This document shows positions 31,963 through 42,139 of a stretch of 64,000 bases of DNA, in pieces. The notes beneath the pieces were generated by a model that saw only the letters and a program-made list of their open reading frames with translations, did not search any database and had not been told where the DNA came from. The position numbers were made by a program, and so were the translations under genes. The stretch lies in the NCBI GenBank assembly GCA_030323885.1, contig CM059190.1:86366762-86430761 (forward strand), given 5' to 3'. This DNA is from Branchipolynoe longqiensis. Lineage: Eukaryota > Annelida > Polychaeta > Phyllodocida > Polynoidae. Within the stretch, counting starts at the first letter, position 1. Every line of letters begins with the position of its first letter.

Positions 31963-32354
31963 TAAGCCGTGTTCACACGGGCAAAATCTAAAGTGATTCA
32001 GCCAAGGCGGATCATATGAATCGAAAAAAATATATGTGAACCTCTATCCGGTTCATAGACCAAATTATATAATATGCGCTTTTGATCGACCGGAAAGTCA
32101 ACAAACCAAGGTCTCGACTGTGCATGCGTGTGACATCATAAATCGCTTCATATGTGTTCACACGGACAAGATAAAACGATTCAGCCTAGATCGGTTCCTG
32201 TAGACCACCTCGCGAAGCGTTTTTACAGAAAACGATTCATCTAAACAGATTCAGGCATAAAATGCCTCAGGTCGCGTTCACACGGCAAATATAAAGCGAT
32301 CTAGGCAAGTGGTTTTACGTGAGGCGTTTTAACTCGCCCGTGTGAATACAGCTA
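31963..32354. mobile_element. MITE with GTTCACACGGGC ends
   Basis: The left end TAAGCCGTGTTCACACGGGC and the right end, reversed TAGCTGTATTCACACGGGCG, relate it to the elements at 18324 and 51515. The interior is different and has further GTTCACACGG copies (about 32156 and 32276). Confidence 0.65.
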
Positions 32355-32424
32355 TAGACATGGTATGAGAGCAACCGGCCTTTGATGATGCTGTAAGTTA
32401 TACACAGCGGTGGAAATCCAAATT

Positions 32425-32523
32425 AGCAGAGCTGGGGGCATGGGGAATCGAACCACCGACCCTCAGATTAGGAGTCTGACCTAGAAAAAAGTCAGACACT
32501 CTAACCACTCCGCCACAGAGAAC
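32425..32523 (-). mobile_element. tRNA-Arg(CCT)-like sequence with an inner duplication
   Basis: On the minus strand GTGGCGGAGTGGTTAGAG (A box), an anticodon arm CAGACTCCTAATCTG whose 7-base loop would present CCT, and GGTTCGATTCC (B box). An extra stretch of about 17 bases with a repeated GTCTGACT interrupts the anticodon arm. A partial relative lies at 33893-33963. Probably a SINE head rather than a tRNA gene. Confidence 0.5.
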
Positions 32524-32524
32524 G

Positions 32525-32700
32525 CCACTATGATCCAATTTCCCACTCAATAACATTATCCTAATACTGAGCTAATCAGTCCTTGCCCTATACCAATGCC
32601 TGGCTAAGTGGCGACACGCATCAATTTTGTAAGTCATTGGTTTTGCTTCGTTGAAGCTTGAACCCACAACCTTCCACATGGAAAGCCAACAAGCACTGTT
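32525..32700 (-). mobile_element. SINE-A, diverged
   Basis: Body phrases CACTCAATAACATTATCC and CTAATACTGAGCTAATCAG, then a degraded head. Confidence 0.6.
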
Positions 32701-32867
32701 AACGACTAAGCAAAAATACGTACACAATGACGATATATGGAGTAAATTAAATTTGCATTTTATGCACAATGAAGCTTTAAGTTTAAGCTTAATGATTATA
32801 AATTCCTCTTACGTGTGAAGGTTGACAGGTTGTATGAACATTTCGGTGTTCTAGTAATAGGACTACA

Positions 32868-33300
32868 GTATAACCCCGTTAAACCAAACTTGAAGGGACC
32901 CTAGAAATTTGTTTGGATTAAAGTTGCATAGTCTGATGGTTTTGAATTTCTGTATTTTTTCTGAGATAAATATATTAGATCAAGCACTAGTATCTACTTT
33001 ACATTAGTTCAAAATTACTTTTATTTTAAATGGTACTTTTGAGATATTTTGAGTGCAAACATGGAAAATTAGTTTTGGTAAGCTTGCCAAAACTCTGACA
33101 CCATAGACTTCTGCAGTAACAGGTTCTGTTAAATTTACTCAGCATTGCCTTCTACGCAGAAACAAATGCTTAATAAGTGCATCAGTATCTAAGTTAGATA
33201 TGTCAAATCAAATTGGTTTGGTTTTGAAAATTTGATATTTCATCGGACTATGCAGCTTTAACCAATCATTGGTTTAACTGAGCGTTGGCTTCGACAAAAA
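32868..33300. mobile_element. CAGTATAACCCC element interrupted by a TTAA-MITE
   Basis: The left end CAGTATAACCCCGTTAAACC is at about 32872. The element continues after 33261 with ACCAATCATTGGTTTAACTG. Between them sits the MITE at 32921-33257. The far end is not clear. Confidence 0.65.
32921..33257. mobile_element. TTAA-MITE, complete copy with target duplication
   Basis: TIRs AGTTGCATAGTCTGATGG and, reversed, AGCTGCATAGTCCGATG. TTAA precedes (32917-32920) and follows (33258-33261). Removing the MITE and one TTAA restores the sequence seen uninterrupted at 15-48 of the window. About 337 bases, non-coding. TTAA duplication suggests a piggyBac or Kolobok source. Confidence 0.9.
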
Positions 33301-33367
33301 CGTGGGTGCATTATGAATGTAATATACAATGTATGTGGACACTTTGATTGTTTTTTTTATATATACA

Positions 33368-33628
33368 CAGTATAACCCCGTAAAACCAAGCTTGGTTAAA
33401 CCAAATGATCGGTTAATCCAAACTTTTTTCGACGGCCTGGCAAAATACTACCATTTATCATCTAAAAAAGTTGGTGGGGTCTCAGATGACCTTATAACCA
33501 CATGAAAGTTCGGTTTAACCGTACCAGAAGTGGCCTGGTGTCTGACAATTTTGTTCAGATTCACTGATAATTTGGATTAACCAACTTTTTTATATGATTT
33601 ATGAGCTTGGTTTAAGGGGGTTATACTG
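33368..33628. mobile_element. CAGTATAACCCC MITE, complete
   Basis: CAGTATAACCCCGTAAAACC at the left and GGTTTAAGGGGGTTATACTG at the right. About 260 bases, no ORF. Confidence 0.8.
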
Positions 33629-34199
33629 TAATAGGAAAGGGACCATTACCATTATTTCCAGAAACAGGTACTGTTGTGCATAAAAAGCTGAAACCATATA
33701 AGTGATAAGTAATGCACATTTCCATATAAGTTCCGCTTACGCCTATGATGCATGGTATATATTACGGTCGTACTTGTCTTCAGGGGACACATGTCTATCC
33801 AATGTAGTCAGCTCAACAGTGAAAAGGTGCGTTTTTCTTGTGTAAGTATAGGACTCCGAAATGTTTATCTCGGATTATTCTTGATCTAAAGCGGAGGAAA
33901 GTCAGACATTCTAAAGCGGAAAAAAGTCAGACACTCTAACCACTCCGCCACAGAGAACACCACAATAGGCAATTTTAAATACGTTATTACACCAAGTGGT
34001 AGGAGGGACTACCCTCAGTCACCATGGTCCACGGACACGGACACACACACGCGCGCACACAAATAAACAAACAAGATAAGGGCCAAAGATCGCATGGTGT
34101 TCGCGGGCAGAAAATACAATTGTTGCACTTATTTGCCAGACTGGTTTGATTTGGTTTCACCACCTAGAAACATTTAAAATGATAATCAAGTCTTGTACT
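33629..34199. other. No gene; partial tRNA-like piece at 33893-33963
   Basis: The tRNA-like piece repeats CACTCTAACCACTCCGCCAC from 32500. A short ACACACACGCGCGC run lies near 34045. Confidence 0.5.
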
Positions 34200-34432
34200 G
34201 GGAAATCAGACCACCATTACCATAACCCGATATCCTACTCAGCCACATTATCCTGACACTGAGCTAACCTGTACTTGGCATATCCTATTATTATTAATGC
34301 CGAGTGCCAAGCTAGGAAGCGACAAGTATAAATGTTGTATGTAATTGGTTTGACTCAACCGGGAATCGAACTCCTGTTCTCCCGCATGGGAGGCCTGCGC
34401 TCTACCCATTCGGACATTGTGCCCGGTTCGAG
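34200..34432 (-). mobile_element. SINE-A
   Basis: Body TATCCTACTCAGCCACATTA to head ATTCGGACATTGTGCCCGG. The head is altered. Confidence 0.75.
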
Positions 34433-34634
34433 TCTGCTTATAAAAAGAGCTCATATCAACTCTATGACACCCCCCCCCATACATAGCTCCATTCTTTGCC
34501 TTCAAATCCAACTGGTCTCTGCCACATCTGCCAATGAATGTGAACATTTACCCTAGAACTAACTTGTCATTTATTCTTACATTAGCTACATCTCTTTATG
34601 AATGCTCATTACATACAACTGCCTATGTGTTTAG

Positions 34635-34825
34635 AATAAATGGAAGAGGTGGAAAGACAACATCAGGGAATGGACAAGCCTGAACTTTGGCATGTCCCAG
34701 AGGGCAGTGGAGAACAGGAAAAATTGGAGAAGACTGGTTGCAAAGTCATCTGTGGAGCCTCAACGACGCTCGTGGTTAAAGAATTGATAATGATGATCAC
34801 GGTGGTGATGATGTGTTTATAAACA
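34635..34825 (+). pseudogene. Non-LTR retrotransposon ORF2, extreme C-terminus
   Basis: The frame from 34635 reads RWKDNIREWTSLNFGMSQRA and then ENRKNWRRLVAKSS, a C-terminal signature of LINE endonuclease-reverse transcriptases. It ends at TGA 34787 and a TGATGATCACGG-type tail follows. The insertion is strongly 5' truncated. Confidence 0.65.
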
Positions 34826-35136
34826 GTATGATGCATAATGCCGGTGAACCATGATTACACACAATTTCAATTCAAATAGGCAAGACCTGTACAGGTCGTG
34901 ACTGACATATCAGTCACCATAGCAACTGTCCACTGTGTTTATATACACAACCATCATATGGCCAGGAAACACATGGCAACTCAGTAAGTGTCCTGATTGG
35001 TGCACACAGGATCGGGCCATTAACATCTACACTGGGGACCACTTGACCTCCTAAAATAGACAGGAACCGTACTCCGACAAATGCTCTCTGAGCACAACCT
35101 TGTTTAGTGTTTATGTTTATAGAACCAAATATGTGT
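34826..35136. other. No gene seen
   Basis: No recognised feature. Confidence 0.4.
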
Positions 35137-35418
35137 AGTTCAATCAGGAAATATATTTGCTTTAATGTAAAATATATGTTAGTACAATTACATTGCATAA
35201 TTCAATGAGAAACACATATAGATGAAAAACGTTTTTTTGTTGTTGAATGTAAAAAGGTTTTGGACTGTGTGGGGTTTGAACCCACACCACCAAACAACCT
35301 TTTTACATTCAACAACAAATATACGTTTTTCATCAATATGTGTTTCTCATTGAATTATGCAATGTAATTGTTCTAACATATATTTTACATTAAAGCAAAT
35401 ATATTTCCTGTTTGAACT
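35137..35418. mobile_element. SINE-B fold-back dimer
   Basis: AGTTCAATCAGGAAATATAT at 35137 and its reverse complement at the other end bound two arms of about 135 bases that pair along most of their length. The centre is a B-box-like GTGTGGGGTTTGAACCCACA. Each arm is a SINE-B body. Confidence 0.85.
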
Positions 35419-35424
35419 ACTCTA

Positions 35425-35610
35425 AAGAAAATTGAAAATACATCAGTTTTAACCTCCCTTCTCTCCACTCACCCAGCCATTTTCACAGCAACAGCTATCA
35501 CATGATGAATCTAGGTCACTCTACACCACCAAGTGGAAAAGTTCAGTACTAAGCATGCATCACCCTGCGGCACAAATTAGAACTATTCCGAGTTTGTTTG
35601 TTTTCCCAAT
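35425..35610 (+). repeat. Dispersed repeat shared with 27500-27690
   Basis: See 27500. Starts right after the fold-back dimer. Confidence 0.7.
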
Positions 35611-35829
35611 GAGGTATAACTCTCCCCTCTAAGATTAACCTATTCACCGTAATTTGACAAACATAATCAAACACCTGAGAACACTTACTAAGTACAGATT
35701 CTACCTAACATCTGGAATTCTTTCAGTGTTTTGGGTGGAAGGGTTTACATAGGAGATGAGTCTTAGTTTGATCAGTCAGTATCACTTATATATATGGAAT
35801 GTGTTTGTCAGCAGTTCACCCTATACCAA

Positions 35830-35835
35830 TTTATT
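35830..35835 (-). terminator. Candidate polyadenylation signal of the sugar transporter
   Basis: AATAAA on the minus strand about 250 bases past the stop codon. Assigned by position only. Confidence 0.4.
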
Positions 35836-36082
35836 AATGGAAAACGGAGGGGGGGCCTAGCTTGGAATTTTCAAGTGGTAATACTGGGATGCAGATAAAA
35901 GGGTATTGGAATAAAACGCGATGGAACCAAAAGAAATCACATATTTTAATAATAATAATAATACTAAATATTCTCAGGTGGCACGCAGCTGTGTACCTGC
36001 GTATATGGAAACTAGGCCCCTGGGTAACCATTAATTATAATGCCCTACTCCATTTAATTGCAATCTGTGACAGAAGATGTAT

Positions 36083-37465
36083 TCAAACCCCATGTATGGA
36101 ACGCCCCAGGAAAATTAGTTCAATTTCTTCAAGTGTCTTCCCTTTAGTTTCTGGGACGTAGAGATACACAAGAAATGTCCCCAATGCCGTTGCGATACAA
36201 AAGCCCCAATAAGCATTTGCAGAGCCGAATGTCTGTATGAAAAATAAGAAATTTGATGTGATGACGAATGCTGTTATCCAGTTGCAGGTGCATGAAATGG
36301 CTGAAGCGGCCCCACGTGCCTTCACAGGAAACACCTCTGACATGATGAGTCCAGGAATGGGTCCCCAGCTGAGTGAGAATCCGATAATGAAGAATATAAG
36401 CGATGCCAAAGGCATCCATGCAAGGTGTTCGCCAGAACTAGATTCATCCCAGTAGTAAAACAGCCCCATCATGAAGCATGAAGCGGCCATCACTGATCCG
36501 CCTAAGAAAATTAGTGGGCGTCGCCCAACCTTGTCCATCAGGTACACCCCTGCCATCGTAGCCAGCACTTGTACGGCGCCTACCGATATTGTCGCCCCAA
36601 TGCTGGAATCTTTGAATCCAGCACTCTCAAATATCATCACTGTGTAAAACATGATGACATTGATACCCGAAGCCTGTTGAAATATCATAAGGATAATGAC
36701 GATCTTCAGAGGAGTCCACACATTGGGTTTGAACAGGTCCCTGATGGAGAAGGATTCCCCTTTAGGTGGCAGTCCGTCAATAATATCACTTATCTCATCT
36801 TCCACATCCATCGTGCCCCGAAGAATTTGCAAGGCGCGAAAGGCTTCGGCCTTGCGTCCTTTCAAGAGGTACCACCTTGGTGTCTCAGGGACTTTGGTCA
36901 ACAGCAGCATAGCGATAATAGGAAACACACACCCAACCATTGCTAAGGTGTGCCACTGACAGACAACACCGAGGATATACACGACCAGGATGCCTACAGT
37001 GATCGCCAACTGCACACCAGCTCCCAACATCCCTCGATATTGACATGGAGAAGTCTCAGACACATAAACACTCATTATTACTGTTGCCATGCCCGATGCA
37101 ATACCAGTCAGGGTCCGCCCTATATACAGCATGGTAATGGATGTATATATTATACCACTGGCACTGGAAAATCCTATTATTAGCCATCCTAGAATAAAAG
37201 GGATGCAGGTGATTAGCAGACCCTTTTTCCGGCCAAATGACTCCATCACAAAGCCTGCAAGCAGACAGCCAATCATTCCGCCAATGGTTATCAGGGACCC
37301 AAATAATGCAACACCCTCAGTATCAATGACTCCCGCGTCTTCCATCTCTGGGAGTGCGGGCGAACTGTAACCGATGGCATAACCAAAGGAAAGCGCCACA
37401 AGGTAGGAACAGGAAGCTGCAATCAACATGGTGGATCCGAAAACACTGGAGAACAGCATCATCAT
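36083..37465 (-). CDS. SLC2 / Tret1-like sugar transporter, intronless
   Basis: The 460-residue frame has the full major-facilitator sugar porter signature: about twelve hydrophobic spans, FGRKKG (77-82) after span 2, GRTLTG (116-121), ETSPCQYRG (137-145), PETPRW (193-198), QQASGINVIMFY (263-274) in helix 7, DKVGRRP (311-317), GPIPGLIMSEVFP (368-380), and PETKGKTLEEIE (438-449) at the C-terminus. It is closest in look to class III glucose transporters (GLUT6/8) and insect trehalose transporters; the substrate cannot be told. It should sit in plasma or endomembranes and move hexose or trehalose by facilitated diffusion. The start is the first of three Met; an in-frame stop lies about 14 codons upstream. 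No introns interrupt it, unlike most animal relatives, which suggests a retrogene, although no poly-A tail is visible. Confidence 0.9.
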   Translation of the reverse strand: MMMLFSSVFGSTMLIAASCSYLVALSFGYAIGYSSPALPEMEDAGVIDTEGVALFGSLITIGGMIGCLLAGFVMESFGRKKGLLITCIPFILGWLIIGFSSASGIIYTSITMLYIGRTLTGIASGMATVIMSVYVSETSPCQYRGMLGAGVQLAITVGILVVYILGVVCQWHTLAMVGCVFPIIAMLLLTKVPETPRWYLLKGRKAEAFRALQILRGTMDVEDEISDIIDGLPPKGESFSIRDLFKPNVWTPLKIVIILMIFQQASGINVIMFYTVMIFESAGFKDSSIGATISVGAVQVLATMAGVYLMDKVGRRPLIFLGGSVMAASCFMMGLFYYWDESSSGEHLAWMPLASLIFFIIGFSLSWGPIPGLIMSEVFPVKARGAASAISCTCNWITAFVITSNFLFFIQTFGSANAYWGFCIATALGTFLVYLYVPETKGKTLEEIELIFLGRSIHGV

Positions 37466-38152
37466 GTAGTGTTGTATGTTGGCCCTGCCCTTGGTTCTCT
37501 TTTACCTTTAGCGGCAGGGAATCTTATTCCGGTGTAACGAATATAAACAAGCCGCTGAAATTTCGACGTGTTTCCAGCTGCCTTGATTCTTGTTATCTGG
37601 CTGTTTACCTTTACTCGACCAGCTGTGAACTAGTTGTACTAGACTAGAGACTGTCGAATTTGCCACATCACAAAACTGATCCCCCATGTAAAACTTTAAA
37701 ACACGGTTGACGCCGTGACCAGCGATGCACATGTTCATACCTTCAGGCTTCACGTTATAAGAGCTCCACAACTAAACACAAGGTCTGAAACCTAATTTTG
37801 TGTATGATGTGACTGTATAGTTTGGTTCTTTGAGTTGACCAAAAATGTTAGGCTTTCTTTTAAATAATCCCAGACGAGTTTATTGAGATTACGTTGAGTG
37901 ATTTGAGATAGGCTGGATCCCTGGCCTTCTCCATAGATGTCGCCACTGTGGCAGTTCCCCTATGGGTGCACTGAAGCGCTACTAACACCTGCGGGAAGTT
38001 TTGGAACCTGACTATCTTATTACCAACAGCTGCACCTCACCTGTAGCACTTGTAATTAATTGTTTCTGTTAACATTGGCACTTGAAATCAAAACCGGTAC
38101 AAGCAAAACTAATTAATTGTTATGGCCATGTTGGTCTTGAACTGCTTCAGTC
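37466..38152. other. 5' flank of the sugar transporter
   Basis: No other gene seen. The promoter is not recognisable by eye. Confidence 0.4.
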
Positions 38153-38252
38153 AGTTCATGCACCTGCAACTGGATAACAGCATTCGTCATTACATCAAAG
38201 TTCTTAATTTTCATACAGACATTCGGCTCTGCAAATGCTTACTGGGAATTAA
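38153..38252 (+). pseudogene. Inverted partial copy of the sugar transporter
   Basis: The 100 bases encode SCTCNWITAFVITS and then FIQTFGSANAYW, corresponding to residues 391-420 of the gene at 36083-37465, with only a few base differences (for example two residues between changed to Lys and Ile). It is on the opposite strand and begins after a CTTCAG that resembles a splice acceptor. It could be a fragment duplicated by inversion or an exon of a lost paralogue. Confidence 0.8.
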
Positions 38253-38741
38253 TTTGTTCCCAGGGCCATGACATGTGAGTCTTGAATTCCAGGGAAAGTG
38301 GTCACTGTCCATTAATTTAAGCTACACACTGTGGCTGCATCCAATGCTGCCTACCTGAGGGTATCCCATTAACTGCTCACTGTTCCTAATTTAGCAGACC
38401 ATTTGGTTGTTTCCTTGGACATAATGCATGCCACGACATGCACATATAAACTGCCATGGCTATTTTGTGATGAAATGACACTGGGACCTTGTTCATGAAT
38501 AACGTTTTCTGTTCCTTCTGTTCTCAGCAATCCAGTCATACTCTCCAGCAGCGTATGTTATTGTTTATAACCGTTCTCGTATAATTCTATGCAATTACGT
38601 CCACGATTACCATCGTTGTTTTGTTTGAACTTCAAAGTTCGGTAAGTTGTCAGATCTAGTGTTTTGCTATATTTTGGACTCTTTGAATGAGACTGACACC
38701 ACAAAATAAAGTCTGTGATGATGATGTGTGACATAGGGTGT
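38253..38741. other. No gene seen
   Basis: An AATAAA is present near 38704. It could belong to LTR sequence of the Gypsy element that follows. Confidence 0.35.
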
Positions 38742-39345
38742 GTCCAGATAGGCAACTACCTGGCCCTTCTAAACTATAGAATGGCCCCCAGAGAGATAGG
38801 CATGTCACCGGGGGAGATGTTAATGGGGCGTAAGCTAAACGGGAAAATACCATGACTGGATAAGAGATACAAGGGTGTTGAAAAGGGGAGCAGAAAGGAA
38901 GAGATAAAACAAAAACAAGTAGAAAAGTACAATAAGACAGCCAAAGACCTACCCCCACTGAGTCAAAGTGATGTAGTCAGAGAAAGAGGTACTCATTGGG
39001 ATTCGACGGCCCGGGTCAGTGAGCGGGTGGGACCCAGGTCATACAAGATTCAGACGGATGAGGGTAATGTCATAAGACGCAATAGGCGTCACCTCTTGAA
39101 AGTTAATGAAAGGTTTGAACTGAAGGGGGTCAGGGACAGTGATCTGCCTAGTCAGACCGCTCCTAGCAATTCTCCTACTGAAAGCTCAGAGGAGGTCACA
39201 AGTGAGGCAGTGGGTGAAGGTCCACAGGATCAGGATCCAGTAGCCACTAGTCCGGTCAGGGGGGAAGTAGTCAGAACACCAGTCACCACGGAGATCAGGC
39301 GATCCTCAAGAATCACTAGACCGGTAGACAGGTTAAATCTGTAGA
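38742..39345 (+). pseudogene. Gypsy-type retrotransposon polyprotein, C-terminal tail
   Basis: One frame reads LLNYRMAPREIGMSPGEMLM (end of the integrase core), a Lys-rich segment, then GPRSYKIQTDEGNVIRRNRRH and the SSRITRPVDRL ending typical of Gypsy integrase C-termini. A TGA at about 38855 interrupts it. The stop is at 39342. RT and protease are not in the window. It matters only as a remnant. Confidence 0.7.
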
Positions 39346-39476
39346 TAACAAATGTCATCTTTGTTATATCTCTCTATATACATATACTTTTGACGGTAAA
39401 CTGTCACATTATCTGTATCTTTCAGTGCTACGTTGTGTTCAGAACTAAATGGATGTGTAGAGTCAGATTGTTCTAT

Positions 39477-39506
39477 GAGGGGGAAGATGTCCAGATACGC
39501 AACTAG
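39477..39506 (+). repeat. Possible polypurine tract and LTR start
   Basis: GAGGGGGAAGA directly precedes TGTCCAGATACGCAACTA at 39488. The same phrase with one change (TGTCCAGATAGGCAACTA) stands at 38742, at the 5' edge of the coding remnant. Both could be LTR beginnings. Confidence 0.35.
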
Positions 39507-40116
39507 TGTTAGCCACCAGTCCATGCTTGTTAGTTGGAGGTCATCTGGTCTGAAAGAAATCATAGCAACACACATGCCAGAGAGTGATGGTTGATCTTTA
39601 CAGGGTGCACAGGCAAACACTGACAAGACAAAAGCTCATGCCCTGAATTAAAAAGAGACAAAAGCTCACAAAATTAACAATATTTTGATTATATATATAG
39701 GCCTACATATAAATGTCACAGGTGTAATAAGCTGGACTATTAAATGTATTTCTTAAAGTGGCCCGGTAGGCCCTATAATGGCTACACGGTATATTACATA
39801 TTAATCAAATATATTTCCTGTATGTACAATAAGTTGAATAACAAAAAAAAAAAATGAAATCACAAAGTTTGTACTCTCCCTTCTCTCCACTCTCAACCAG
39901 CCATTTTCAAATCAGCAGCTGGAGTACCAGCATCAGCGCCCCCTCCTCCCTCCCACATATCTGGTCATGTAGGAAAAGTAAGCATCCCAGGCGAGTCAAA
40001 CCAATGACTTACAATAGACTTTGCTAGGACAAAAAAAAAACCAGCAACAAATCTTTCCAATGGTACCATTTATAGTACTATGTCCCAAATGGAAGGCCGA
40101 CGTTTGTGCTGGTATA
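39507..40116. other. Possible LTR remainder and spacer
   Basis: A piece of the 27500-type repeat lies at 39870-39920. No gene seen. Confidence 0.4.
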
Positions 40117-40129
40117 CCCAGATAGCACA

Positions 40130-41260
40130 GAGCCGTCGGGCTGACGTTGGCCCGACGGTGGCTGCGCCGTCGGGCCAACAGGGCAAACCGCCATCGGGCT
40201 GACGTTGTTTTGTCCATTGACCCGCCATCAGGCCAATGGTGGTAAGCCACTCATACCAGCATATGCCACCGTTGGCCCAACGGTGGCCGAACAGTGGCAA
40301 GCCACCGTCGGGCCAATGGTGGCACGCCGCCATCGGGCAGATGTTGTTTTGTCCACTGACACGCCATCGGGCCAATGGTGGCAAACCGCCGCCGGGCCGA
40401 CATTGTTTTGTCCACTGACCCGCCGTCGGGCCAATGTTGGCAAGCCACCCATACCAGCATATGCCACCGTTGGCCCAATGGTGGCCCAACAGTACCAAGC
40501 CGCCATCAGGCCAAAGGTGGCAAGCCGCCGTTGGGCCAACGGTGGCAAGCCGCCGTCGGGCCGACATTGTTTTGTCCACTGACCCGTCATCAGGCCAACG
40601 GTGGCAAACCGCCGTCGGGCCGACGTTGTTTTGTCCACTGACCCGCCATCAGGCCAATGCTGGCAAGCCACCCATACCAGCATATGCCACCGTTGGCCCA
40701 ACAGTGGCAAGCCGCCATCGGGCCAACGGTGGCAAGACGGCCAAGTGCGGCGGACCACCACCGACGGCCCAACGGTGGCCGAACAGTGGCAAGCCGCCAT
40801 CGGGCCAATGGTGGCACGCCGCCATCGGGCAGATGTTGTTTTGTCCACTGACACACCATCGGGCCAATGGTGGCAAACCGCCGTCGGGCCGACATTGTTT
40901 TGTCCACTGACCCGCCGTCGGGTCAATGTTGGCAAGCCACCCATACCAGCATATGCCACCGTTGGCCCAATGGTGCCCCAACAGTGGCAAGCCGCCATCA
41001 GGCCAAAGATCGCAAGCCACCATTGGGCCAACGGAGGCAAGCCGCCGTCGGGCCGACGTTGTTTTGTCCACTGATCCGTCATCAGGCCAACGGTGGCAAA
41101 CCGCTGTCAGGCCGACGTTGTTTTGTCCACTGACCCGCCATCGGGCCAATGCTGGCAAGCCACCCATACCAGCATATGCCACCATTGGCCCAACAGTGGC
41201 AAGCCGCCATCGGGCCAACGGTGGCAAGACGGCCAAGTGCGGTGGACCACCACCGACGGT
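40130..41260. repeat. 492-base higher-order repeat of GCCGTCGGGCCAACGGTGGC-like words
   Basis: The marker phrase RTTGTTTTGTCCACTGAC starts at 40343, 40402, 40566 and 40625 and again at 40835, 40894, 41058 and 41117. Each pair is exactly 492 apart. CAAGACGGCCAAGTGCGG recurs at 40733 and 41225, also 492 apart. Inside, subunits of about 20-22 bases are partly self-complementary. Confidence 0.9.
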
Positions 41261-41261
41261 G

Positions 41262-41830
41262 GCCCAACGGTGGCAAATTTGTAAAAAGAATGGCAAAGAG
41301 CGGCGGACCACCACCGACGGCCCGACGGCAAATGTGTGCAAAAAAAATGGCATAGAGCGGCGGACCACCACCGACGGCCCAACGGTGGCAAATATGTGCA
41401 AAAAATATGGTAAAGAGTGGCGGACCACCACCGACGGCCCGACGGCGGCAAATATGCAAAAAGAATGGCAAAGCGCGGCGGACCACCACCGAAGGCCCGA
41501 CGGTGGAAAATGTGTGCAAAAAAAATGGCAAAGAGGGGCAGACCACCATCGACAGCCCGACGGTGGCAAATATGTAAGGCCCGACGGTGGAAAATGTGTG
41601 CACAAAAAAATGGCAAAGAGGGGCAGACCACCATCGACAGGCCGACGGTGGCAAATATGTAAAAAGAATGGCAAAGAGCGACAGACCACCACCGACCGCC
41701 CGACGGTGGCAAATATGTAAAAAGAATGGCAAAGAGCGGCGGACCACCACCTGCGGCCCGACGGTGGTCAATGTGTGCAAAAAGTGGCGGACCACCACCG
41801 TCGATCCGACGGCGACCAATGTGTGGAAAA
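41262..41830. repeat. 60-base tandem repeat
   Basis: About ten units of 57-60 bases with GCGGACCACCACCGACGGCC then GGCAAATATGT and an A-rich AAAAAGAATGGCAAAGA. One shortened unit is near 41567. Confidence 0.9.
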
Positions 41831-42139
41831 AAAATGACAAAGAGCTGGGGCCACCACCGTCGCTCCGACGGTAGAAAATATGTGGCGACGGTGCGACCAA
41901 TAGCCAACGTCGGTGTGCTATCTGTGTATGTTTTAGATCAATGTGAGCTGGATCATGGTTGTATTTGTGTCATCCAATTATTAAATTATATCATGTGTTC
42001 TGACGTTTTAACTACTGTGAATTAAAGGGAATTCACATGGATTAGAAGAAACAGAACTGTATTCCACAACAATGCTTTCCAGCACGGCCGTGCGTGAAAT
42101 CTATGCATGTGTAATCAAATGTCTCTGAAGACTTGACAG

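Larger units (their letters stand above)
40117..41926. mobile_element. TIR-bounded element filled with tandem repeats
   Basis: CCCAGATAGCACA (40117-40129) and its reverse complement with one change (41914-41926) bound the region. Just inside both ends lies a CGACGTTGGC phrase, so the TIR may reach about 40 bases. Everything between is tandem repeat in two zones. No transposase frame is present, so it would be non-autonomous. Superfamily unknown; the long internal repeats recall KDZ-type elements but that is only a guess. The long open frames on both strands come from repeat periods divisible by three. Confidence 0.7.

Noticed and set aside
36083..36100. SINE-B B-box as source of the transporter's last codons
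   Set aside because: About 14 bases (ACATGGGGTTTGAA) match the SINE-B B-box region, but homology does not extend further, so chance is likely.
40130..41830. CRISPR-like regular spacing of repeats
   Set aside because: The repeats are head-to-tail with no unique spacers, and the window is eukaryotic.
40070..41907. Open frames of up to 347 codons on both strands, Trp/His- and Gly-rich
   Set aside because: They follow the tandem array on both strands and in several frames; periods of 492 and 60 are divisible by three, so long frames arise without selection.
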